From an uncultured Maribacter sp. (GTDB taxonomy: Bacteria > Bacteroidota > Bacteroidia > Flavobacteriales > Flavobacteriaceae), in NCBI GenBank assembly GCA_905479535.1, contig CAJQMW010000345.1, positions 1 through 5,022 of the forward strand: 5,022 nt of DNA. The letters are read 5' to 3'. The notes beneath the pieces are model-generated. The model worked only from the letters and a program-made list of their open reading frames with translations. It was not told where the DNA came from and did not search any database. Positions 1 through 4,860 of this stretch are shown piece by piece. How positions within the stretch are numbered: the stretch's first letter is position 1; each line of letters begins with the position of its first letter. A program made the position numbers and the translations under genes.

Positions 1-93
1 TGCACTGGCCGGTTCTTTTGGGGCTTGACCTTTACAGCTCAACGAGTTTAAACATATAAATAGCAGTATTCCTAGTTTGACTATCCGTAGCAT
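1..93 (-). CDS. N-terminus of a lipoprotein, cut by the window edge
   Basis: Reading leftward from an ATG at 93, 31 codons stay open to the window edge. They encode a bacterial lipoprotein signal peptide: a short charged start (MLRIVK), a hydrophobic core at about residues 7-15 (LGILLFICL), and a lipobox LSLSC-type ending N-S-L-S-C with the lipidated cysteine at residue 20. The mature protein starts CKGQAPKEP, a beginning I associate with many flavobacterial lipoproteins of varied function. The function cannot be told because the folded part lies outside the window. It is on the same strand as the LytTR regulator, with 90 bases between that gene's stop and this start, so co-transcription is possible but not shown. 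The bases before the ATG are A-rich (CTTCAAAA), usual for this group. Confidence 0.72.
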   Translation of the reverse strand, partial: MLRIVKLGILLFICLNSLSCKGQAPKEPASA

Positions 94-183
94 TTTTGAA
101 GCTTTCCAATAAATATAGTGGATAAAGTTATTAGTCGCCCCAACGGTTTAGAGCTACTTTTCTGAGTGGAGTGAAAAAGGGGT

Positions 184-1017
184 TTACTGGAGGAGGTGCT
201 GCCAGTTGTTCCTGTAATGCCTGCTTAATCTGATGATTTTACCATTCTCAAGTTTTGCATCATAATCGCCATTACTTCTAGATTTCAGTTCTTTAATACA
301 TGTGGCGTTTATAATTGCTGAACGATGCACTCTTAGAAATAAAGTTGGGTCCAGTTCAATTTCAAATTCCTTTAAAGTCTTGTTGTCCAAAAAATTCTGG
401 CCGTCAGTACAAACCATAGCGTAGGGCTTATCGGTCATAATAAGCTGAATTGAAGCCGTGGGAATGGTTATGATTTTTGTACCGATTTTAAGCTTTGTTT
501 TTTCAGGATACCGTTTGGTACTATTGGTTGATCTATATTTTAAACTATAAAGGGCAGGAAAAATGGTATACCACAATACAGCGATGTAGAATTGATTGGA
601 AAGGGCAGTATTAAAAATCGTTGAAAACCGATGTGGTGGTGAGAATGCCAAATTGCTTATCAACACGAACACGGCAGCGAAAAATAAGATATGAATAAGA
701 CTAAAAGCAATGCCAACACCTAAATTTAAGGGTAGGTTGTTCCACTCATTTTTGGGATCAATAATGTTAATCAATCGATTTATTAAAATGGTAAACGGGA
801 TGAAAAGTATCCAAAAGCTGTTGTAGAGTAACGATTCCGATAAATAGAACCCCGTTTTTTGTACGCTACTGTAGATGTAATCTTGAAGAACTGCCAACAG
901 AAAAACAAAAATCACAAAGATCAAATACATAGGTATTTTACCAATTTTCGGGATTTTGAATTTTTCGGATATGTAAATTGGTTGCTCCATTGTTTTTTGC
1001 AGCTTGTACCAGCACAA
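184..1017 (-). CDS. Membrane-bound LytTR-family transcriptional regulator
   Basis: This is a DNA-binding regulator anchored in the inner membrane. The N-terminal half has four hydrophobic segments at about residues 29-45, 66-86, 97-121 and 143-159. A short basic linker (about 160-175) leads to a C-terminal LytTR domain at about 175-275. LytTR hallmarks are FLRVHRSAIIN at 227-237, NGDYDAKLENGK at 249-260 and LSRHYRNNW at 264-272. There is no response-regulator receiver domain, so this is not a classical two-component LytR/AlgR protein. Any signal would have to come through the membrane part, which is inference. Translation may start at the second methionine (residue 10, ATG at 988-990), preceded by the A-rich run GCAAAAAACA; the first nine residues (MCWYKLQKT) look like leader. 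A weak promoter-like pair lies upstream (TTTATTTG at 1093-1100 and TTA at 1121-1123, minus strand). Targets are unknown; the lipoprotein gene just downstream is the obvious candidate. Confidence 0.88.
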   Translation of the reverse strand: MCWYKLQKTMEQPIYISEKFKIPKIGKIPMYLIFVIFVFLLAVLQDYIYSSVQKTGFYLSESLLYNSFWILFIPFTILINRLINIIDPKNEWNNLPLNLGVGIAFSLIHILFFAAVFVLISNLAFSPPHRFSTIFNTALSNQFYIAVLWYTIFPALYSLKYRSTNSTKRYPEKTKLKIGTKIITIPTASIQLIMTDKPYAMVCTDGQNFLDNKTLKEFEIELDPTLFLRVHRSAIINATCIKELKSRSNGDYDAKLENGKIIRLSRHYRNNWQHLLQ

Positions 1018-1186
1018 TGTAAAATACCGTAGTTATGCTATTGTACTTTCATAAAAAGCCTATCAGGGTTTTTCAGACCTGTCCTAAGTTAGCAAATAAA
1101 TGGGATTTCTAGATAAGGAATAATAGGGGATCTCCTTACCTCTGGTGGATTACTTTTTGTATTTGTAGGCGGTTCATTATTGATCT

Positions 1187-1537
1187 TCAAATACTTGGTC
1201 CGAATGTCAATAGATTTGTGTCGGGATCAAGCACGGAAAATTCCTTTTGCCCCCCAGGTTTGGTTTCTAAAGGTCCATTTGGGTGAATACTTGTTTTATT
1301 ATCCAATAATATTTGGCAAAAATCTTCAATATTGTCAGTTCTAATATATACCTGTCCATAATTCTCTTTTGGGTCAAGTTCCTTAAATTCGAAGAAGTGA
1401 ATTTCTATTTTATCTTTTCGAACCATTAAATACCCATCATAATCCCCTATTTCTTTAAAGCCCAATTTATTCAAATAAAATTCTCTTGTGACTTCTTTGT
1501 CGCGCATTGGTAGTTTTGGGTTAATAGCAGTTAGCAT
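1187..1537 (-). CDS. Glyoxalase/bleomycin-resistance (VOC) family protein
   Basis: A 116-residue single-module protein of the vicinal oxygen chelate superfamily, close to the bleomycin-resistance type. The start MLTAINPKLPMRD is the usual first strand. It is followed by helix REFYLNKLGFKEIGDYDGY (18-36), strand KIEIHFFEF (43-51), the NYGQVYIRTDNIEDF stretch (59-73) that opens the second beta-alpha-beta-beta-beta repeat, and the closing GGQKEFSVLDPDTNLLTFG (95-113). The length matches the family. Known members bind drugs such as bleomycin or act as small metal-dependent enzymes; the typical glyoxalase metal ligands are not obvious here, so binding or sequestration is the safer guess. True drug resistance is not shown. 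It has its own 211-base upstream region and seems to be a single-gene unit. The ATG at 1537 is preceded by AT-rich sequence, and no in-frame alternative fits the fold better. Confidence 0.88.
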   Translation of the reverse strand: MLTAINPKLPMRDKEVTREFYLNKLGFKEIGDYDGYLMVRKDKIEIHFFEFKELDPKENYGQVYIRTDNIEDFCQILLDNKTSIHPNGPLETKPGGQKEFSVLDPDTNLLTFGPSI

Positions 1538-1644
1538 AATATCACCATTAATATTTATTAGTTCTCGCTTCTTGTATTCAATTTAAATTTATCACGTATC
1601 CTTGAATGATAGCTAAGGGTTCCGCTAAGACTTGTTGATGTGAT

Positions 1645-1659
1645 TTGTCCGTAGGACAA
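1645..1659. repeat. Short perfect inverted repeat upstream of the VOC gene
   Basis: TTGTCC and GGACAA are separated by GTA, giving a 6-bp stem with a three-base loop. It lies about 110 bases upstream of the VOC start and about 90 bases beyond the stop of the GyrI-like gene. There is no T-tract right after it on either strand, so a standard intrinsic terminator is unlikely. It may be an operator half-site pair, a remnant repeat, or chance. Confidence 0.4.
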
Positions 1660-1748
1660 GCCGGACTAACCTAAAGATACTTTTTTCGCGTGATATTCGT
1701 GTATGAAATCCGGAGGCAATGAATTAAAACCTTTTTTACAGGGCGTTT

Positions 1749-2288
1749 TTATTCCGTGGCAATGAACAAGTCCACTTCCGATTCCCCTCCATTTTTTGAT
1801 TTAGCTCCGTAAACTTCAAAGTCTGCCGTATACCTGCGTTTTAGTTCCTTGTCTTCTTTCCAGACTTTTTTCCATAAGTCTACAATTGCATTAGGCATTT
1901 CTCCCTTCGCAACGAGTTTGGTGTATTTTCCGCCCTTAAATTCCCGTCCGACAAGTCCATCTGGGATTTCGTCCAATGATTTTACTTTATGGCCGATTAT
2001 GGCGGTGTATTTTCCAGTGTAGTCGCTTTCATAGTCGGTAAAAACAGAATAAATTTTACCTGATTCTTTGTTTGGTATTTTCTCTGAAACTTCGTCCGAG
2101 TAAAATTCCCCCCAAAGTTTGCCCATATCTTCAATGGATTTTTCGCCTTCGTTTGTCGATTCGATTGAAATTCCGATTACTTTGAAATCCGCTAAGTTCT
2201 GTTCCATATATCCTTTCCGGTTTTTACAAGAAAAAATGATAGTCAATATTATAAAAATAGTTGTTGCTTGTTTCATTTTAAAACGCAT
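1749..2288 (-). CDS. Lipoprotein with a GyrI-like effector-binding domain
   Basis: A 179-residue predicted lipoprotein. The signal peptide is basic at first (MRFKMKQ), hydrophobic at residues 9-19, and ends IIFSC with the lipidated cysteine at 21. The next residues (KNRKG) are basic rather than acidic, so the flavobacterial surface-export signal is not evident and a periplasm-facing anchor is more likely. The mature part resembles the GyrI-like/AraC effector-binding fold: first strand ADFKVIGISIES (33-44), helix EDMGKLWGEF (53-62), strand GKIYSVFTDYE (77-87), TGKYTAIIGHKV (91-102), then REFKGGKYTKLVAKGEM (115-131), a helix with DLWKKVW (137-143) and a closing VDLFIATE. Such domains bind small molecules or proteins. 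There is no DNA-binding domain, so it is not itself a regulator. The ligand is unknown. Translation may begin at the second ATG (2274-2276), giving MKQATT, which is a more usual signal-peptide start. Confidence 0.78.
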   Translation of the reverse strand: MRFKMKQATTIFIILTIIFSCKNRKGYMEQNLADFKVIGISIESTNEGEKSIEDMGKLWGEFYSDEVSEKIPNKESGKIYSVFTDYESDYTGKYTAIIGHKVKSLDEIPDGLVGREFKGGKYTKLVAKGEMPNAIVDLWKKVWKEDKELKRRYTADFEVYGAKSKNGGESEVDLFIATE

Positions 2289-2680
2289 ATAACGGTTTAG
2301 CTATGAACAGTGTTGAAAAAAATTGCTTTTGCTTTCCACCAAGCACAAGGCGAAATCTTATTGTTTTGCTTTAATTTTTCTTATTCAAAGCTAAATCAAT
2401 AAGAGAGACTTTATAAATATATAAAGAGCTTTTGATTTTGCATTACAACTAGCACTACGTTTAGGTATTGTGCCTCTTGCACAAGTTAGCGAAAAAAGTG
2501 GCATTTGGATCATTGTGGATCGGCGGAAGGATCGTAACTTTAGGCATACAGGGGAAAAAAGGACTACCGGGAGAAGCTCTTCAACAGTTTTCAACTAAGT
2601 GATAGAGTCCCAAAGGACAATTTTTAGCCCTTTAAAAAAGTACAGAATAGTTTCGATTGGTGTAAAGAGCGATTGAAAAG
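2289..2680. other. Gene-free stretch between the GyrI-like gene and the intron remnant
   Basis: I find no supported gene here. It contains the leader of the GyrI-like gene, a long imperfect inverted repeat (2296-2395) and a small inverted repeat, TTGTGC / GCACAA around CTCTT (2468-2484). Open frames exist on both strands (minus 2391-2594; plus 2425-2595, which has no ATG), but neither has a recognisable domain and their products look like shadows of one another. The right part may still belong to the 5' side of the group II intron whose 3' end follows; I could not place its other domains. Confidence 0.5.
2296..2395. repeat. Long imperfect inverted repeat, about 100 bp
   Basis: The outer arms are exact: TTTAGCT at 2296-2302 and AGCTAAA at 2389-2395. 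A second, inner pair is nearly complementary: GAAAAAAATT beginning at 2315 and AATTTTTC at 2373-2380, with a two-base difference. The interior has repeated GCTTT words. It sits directly in front of the GyrI-like lipoprotein gene, so its transcript leader could fold. It may be an interspersed chromosomal repeat or the relic of a small element; no target-site duplication was seen. Confidence 0.4.
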
Positions 2681-2784
2681 GTGGATTACGAACCGCCGTA
2701 TACGAGACCCGTATCCCGAAACTTCGGGAGTGGTGTGAGGGGCGCAGTCCGTTCCTACTTAGGGGCGGACCCGTCTATTCGATT
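2681..2784 (+). mobile_element. Group II intron 3' remnant (domains V and VI)
   Basis: The stretch beginning GGATTACGAACCGCCG at 2683, with ACGAGACCCGTA at 2702-2713 and GGTGTGAGGGGCGC at 2732-2745, reads like the conserved domain V and the joint to domain VI of bacterial group II introns. Domain VI is a clear hairpin: GTCCGTTCC (2747-2755) pairs with GGGGCGGAC (2762-2770), nine pairs including two G-U, around the loop TACTTA. The end CTATTCGATT (2775-2784) matches the usual 3' terminus, with A2777 seven bases from the end as the likely branch point. The element is antisense to the genes around it, and its 3' end is 10 bases past the stop of the NTF2-like gene. No reverse transcriptase/maturase reading frame lies upstream, so this is a truncated or decayed copy. 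Domain V also looks damaged. The 5' limit is uncertain. Identification rests on remembered family sequence, not a covariance search. Confidence 0.66.
2714..2729. repeat. Perfect palindromic hairpin inside intron domain V
   Basis: TCCCGAA (2714-2720) and TTCGGGA (2723-2729) are exact reverse complements around AC; as RNA this would be six pairs with an AACT loop. It stands where the 3' strand of domain V should complete its pairing with ACCGCCGTA (2692-2700). Only ACCGC (2692-2696) with GTGGT (2730-2734) remains pairable. This suggests a small palindromic repeat replaced a few bases of domain V. Confidence 0.6.
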
Positions 2785-2794
2785 GTAGCGAGTT

Positions 2795-3190
2795 TTATTT
2801 TTTTGGTTCAGTTTTATTAAACATATATCTAGCTATTTTCCATTCTCCATCTACTTTTTCAAACACAAAAAGCTCTCTGTTTGCTTCTGGAGCCTCAACA
2901 CCATTTGCATGTATTTTAACCGTCCCTTTAGAACTTGTGATAGCAAAAGCCATATTTCCTTCTACTTCAATTTCCTCTATGTGGAATTCAATATTTAACT
3001 GAATTTGAGAAAATACAAATTCATAAGATTTTAAAATACCTTCTGAACCTATTCCAGACGTTGCTTCAGTTGGCATAAACACACCATCTTTGGTATAAAG
3101 ACTTTGAGCCAATTTTGAATCTGAGGTATTTAATGATTTTTGATACGTGCTCAGTAATTCTTCAATTTTCTTTTTTTCTTCTTTATGCAT
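2795..3190 (-). CDS. NTF2-like (SnoaL/DUF4440-type) protein, signal peptide cut off by a stop
   Basis: The 131-residue open frame encodes a complete NTF2-like fold of the SnoaL/ketosteroid-isomerase-like group. It has an N-terminal helix EEKKKIEELLSTYQKSLNT (4-22), helix SKLAQSLYTKDGVFM (25-39), a central part with GSEGILKSYEFVF (48-60), and the paired strands FHIEEIEVEGNMAFAITSS, NRELFVFEKVDGEWKIARY (104-122) that close the cone. Members act as small enzymes or ligand binders; no catalytic role can be assigned. The methionine at 3190 is only the first usable start after an in-frame TGA. Upstream, in the same frame, a lipoprotein signal peptide begins at 3301, three bases after the NmrA-like gene's stop. 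The original product was therefore very probably a 168-residue lipoprotein. As read, the protein would be cytoplasmic, if it is made at all, by re-initiation behind the A-rich leader CAAAGAAATT. The strong fold conservation suggests recent damage or a sequencing error. Confidence 0.75.
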   Translation of the reverse strand: MHKEEKKKIEELLSTYQKSLNTSDSKLAQSLYTKDGVFMPTEATSGIGSEGILKSYEFVFSQIQLNIEFHIEEIEVEGNMAFAITSSKGTVKIHANGVEAPEANRELFVFEKVDGEWKIARYMFNKTEPKK

Positions 3191-3301
3191 AATTTCTTTG
3201 TTTTCTGTTTGTATTGTGTTGTCTAATTCAGTTTTCTTTTTGTTTTGGGTACATCACACTAGCACTGCTAATGCGAATGCTGTAAATATTATTCTTTTCA
3301 T
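3191..3301 (-). pseudogene. Severed lipoprotein signal peptide of the NTF2-like gene
   Basis: From the ATG at 3299-3301 the frame reads MKRIIFTAFALAVLV, then TGA (plus-strand TCA at 3254-3256), then CTQNKKKTELDNTIQ and on into MHKEEKKK of the intact frame at 3190, with no frameshift. The fifteen residues before the stop are a typical signal peptide, and the codon after the stop is cysteine. The stop sits at the last position before the lipidated cysteine: L-V-stop-C. One base change (TGA from TCA or GGA) would restore LVSC or LVGC, both standard lipoboxes. The start is three bases after the NmrA-like gene's stop, a spacing that supports it as the native start. Confidence 0.82.
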
Positions 3302-3304
3302 TTC

Positions 3305-4183
3305 TTAATTATTTTGATTTATCCATTCATTAAGTGAGGTAAATTCTTCTGTTGCAATTTCTTTAGCCAATTGAATTTGAGCTTCCGAATTTTGACCCAT
3401 ATAGGTATGAGCTTCAAAATAAGCTAGCATTTGGGCAATTTCTCCGGCCCCTTCAAAAAAGCTTGAAAACACTTCCACAGGAACTTGATTGAAACTGTAG
3501 TCTTTTCCATTTGCTTTAAAAGCATCTAAAATAGCATTGAAGCTATTGAACTCTGTAGCTAGTGATAAGTAACTTCCATTCCCAACTTTATCAGGGTTTA
3601 AAAATACACCTGCAACTACTTTACCTAAGTCATTGATATCCGACATATGGATTCCTTTTACTGTAGGATCAATAGGGAGTGTCCATCCTGTAGAACCGTC
3701 TTGTTGTATTTGTGCACCCATTTGCCCTGTAAAGTTTTGGAAATAGAATGGAGGTTGAACATATGTGTAGTTTTCGAATCCAGCCTCTTTTACCAACTCA
3801 TCTACTTTAGCCTTGCCGGTAAAATGAGGAACATCAAATTTTCCATTGCTTATCTTTTCTACATCAGGAAGTGTAGACCATATAAAGTGATTTACACCTG
3901 CATCTTTTGCCGCTTGGATAGCGGTTTTACCTTGAGCAATTTCATCAGCACCTTCCCAAAAGTTAGTGACAACAAATACACCGTGAGCATCTTTAAAAGC
4001 TTCTGTTAATGAACTCAAATCAGTAAGGTCAGCCTTTACCACTTGATCCGCTTTACCCGAATACTTGTCTGGGTTTCTTGAAATGGCTCTTACTTTAAAT
4101 GTACCTTCTTTAATTAATGCATTTACAACTCCTTTACCTTGTGAACCTGTCGCTCCGATTACTGCAATTGTTTTATTTTCCAT
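3305..4183 (-). CDS. NmrA/HSCARG-like NAD(P)-binding protein
   Basis: A 292-residue atypical short-chain dehydrogenase of the NmrA group, cytoplasmic, with no signal peptide. The dinucleotide motif GATGSQGKG is at 10-18, after strand TIAVI. SRNP (35-38) follows the second strand, with R36 placed to contact an NADP phosphate. ADLTDLSSL (51-59) marks the third strand. GVNHFIWSTLPDVEK (96-110) is the usual HSCARG-type stretch, where a plain short-chain dehydrogenase would have its active-site tyrosine region, and HFTGKAKVDELVKEAG (120-135) carries K124. Family members either reduce small substrates or act as redox sensors through NADP(H) binding; which applies here cannot be told. The gene lies 95 bases downstream of a Crp/Fnr-type regulator on the same strand, with a promoter-like element between them. 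The NTF2-like gene begins three bases after its stop, so the two are probably translated from one mRNA. Confidence 0.9.
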   Translation of the reverse strand: MENKTIAVIGATGSQGKGVVNALIKEGTFKVRAISRNPDKYSGKADQVVKADLTDLSSLTEAFKDAHGVFVVTNFWEGADEIAQGKTAIQAAKDAGVNHFIWSTLPDVEKISNGKFDVPHFTGKAKVDELVKEAGFENYTYVQPPFYFQNFTGQMGAQIQQDGSTGWTLPIDPTVKGIHMSDINDLGKVVAGVFLNPDKVGNGSYLSLATEFNSFNAILDAFKANGKDYSFNQVPVEVFSSFFEGAGEIAQMLAYFEAHTYMGQNSEAQIQLAKEIATEEFTSLNEWINQNN

Positions 4184-4214
4184 CGTTTATTTTGTTTTAA
4201 TATTTATAACGATA

Positions 4215-4242
4215 CAAAGATGGGGAGTGTTAATAAGGTTAA
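4215..4242 (-). promoter_or_regulatory. Candidate Bacteroidota-type promoter for the NmrA-like gene
   Basis: On the minus strand CATCTTTG (4215-4222) differs by one base from the Bacteroidota -7 consensus TAnnTTTG. Seventeen bases further upstream is TTA (4240-4242) in place of the -33 TTG. Transcription would start about 20-30 bases before the ATG at 4183. The match is imperfect at both boxes. Confidence 0.38.
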
Positions 4243-4252
4243 CCTATAAGGT
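4233..4252. promoter_or_regulatory. Candidate operator: palindrome within a direct repeat
   Basis: AGGTTAACCT (4236-4245) is a perfect 10-bp palindrome. It overlaps a direct repeat of ATAAGGT at 4233-4239 and 4246-4252, thirteen bases apart. The palindrome covers the candidate -33 position of the NmrA-gene promoter, where a bound protein would block RNA polymerase. The Crp/Fnr-type protein encoded just upstream is the natural candidate to bind here, though the site does not resemble the classical TGTGA-N6-TCACA CRP site. Confidence 0.4.
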
Positions 4253-4278
4253 ATATTAAGAAATGGTATTAAAATAGA

Positions 4279-4860
4279 TTAAGGTTTTGTAATTTTCTTT
4301 CGAATAGTACTTAGGAACTCTGGGGTTACTCCAAGGTAAGAGGCAATTTGAACATTGGAAATTCGATTAAAGAATTGTGGGTAACGCTTTACAAAGTCGA
4401 GATATCGTTCTTCTGCTGTGGAGCCTATGTCTTGTAGTATTCTTCGCTGTGCACTAACCATGGCATTTTCAGCAAGGACCCTGAAAATCCTATTGAATTT
4501 TGGGTAATTTACAAATAGCTTTAGTTGATCTTGTTTTCCTATTTGAAGAATGGTCGAGTTTTCTATTGCTTCAACATAAAGCTTACTCGGTTCTTCCGAA
4601 TGAAAACTACCAATGTCTCCTATCCACCAATTTTCAATGGCAAATTGCAGATTGTGTTCCTTGCCCTTTTCATCTACAAAATACATTCGGAAACAACCTT
4701 CAACTACAAATGTGTTGTACTTGCAAACATCTCCCTCCTGCAGAATGAATTGTCTTCGTTTAACTCTTCTTTCTTTAAAAAACTCTTCCACTACAGACGT
4801 TTCACCTTCATCCAAAGGAAGAAGATTATTAAAATAGTCAATTAGTGGTTTTGTCGTCAT
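4279..4860 (-). CDS. Crp/Fnr-family transcriptional regulator
   Basis: A 193-residue cytoplasmic regulator. The N-terminal cyclic-nucleotide-binding-like beta-roll spans about residues 25-115 and includes FILQEGDVCKYNTFVVEGCFRMY, split around 38-60. The C-helix follows at about 118-148, and a winged helix-turn-helix at about 166-190 (SNVQIASYLGVTPEFLSTI). The phosphate-binding cassette aligns as GDIGSFHSEEPSKLYVEA (81-98) and lacks the arginine-serine pair that binds cAMP in CRP, so cAMP is probably not the ligand. There is no Fnr-type N-terminal cysteine cluster. Such short Crp-like regulators are numerous in Bacteroidota and often sit beside the oxidoreductase genes they control, which fits the NmrA-like gene downstream. 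The start at 4860 follows the A-rich leader GAATTAAAAAA. Target and signal are inferred only from position. Confidence 0.9.
   Translation of the reverse strand: MTTKPLIDYFNNLLPLDEGETSVVEEFFKERRVKRRQFILQEGDVCKYNTFVVEGCFRMYFVDEKGKEHNLQFAIENWWIGDIGSFHSEEPSKLYVEAIENSTILQIGKQDQLKLFVNYPKFNRIFRVLAENAMVSAQRRILQDIGSTAEERYLDFVKRYPQFFNRISNVQIASYLGVTPEFLSTIRKKITKP

Noticed and set aside
1053..1073. Possible intrinsic terminator, AAAAAGCC...GGGTTTTT
   Set aside because: Only a short stem of mostly A-T pairs with a mismatch, and it lies in the leader of the LytTR gene, not after a gene stop.
2290..2400. Possible integron attC site
   Set aside because: The inverted repeat has about the right size, but I could not find the paired RYYYAAC and GTTRRRY cores at its ends, and no integron integrase is present.
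2391..2594. Minus-strand 67-codon open frame in the gene-free stretch
   Set aside because: No recognisable domain, odd composition (many Ser, Arg, Cys), no convincing leader, and it overlaps an inverted repeat. A plus-strand frame is open over the same bases, which suggests chance.
2425..2595. Plus-strand 57-codon open frame upstream of the intron remnant
   Set aside because: No ATG, bounded by stops, no match to the reverse transcriptase, maturase or transposase motifs I know. It could be intron-derived, but I cannot support it.
2747..2770. Intrinsic terminator for the NTF2-like gene
   Set aside because: The hairpin reads best on the plus strand as intron domain VI. On the minus strand its G-U pairs become mismatches and no T-tract follows.
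3647..4009. Plus-strand 120-codon open frame
   Set aside because: It lies antisense inside the well-supported NmrA-like gene and has no domain features; the same holds for the plus-strand frames inside the Crp/Fnr-type gene at 4500-4845 and at 4065-4259.
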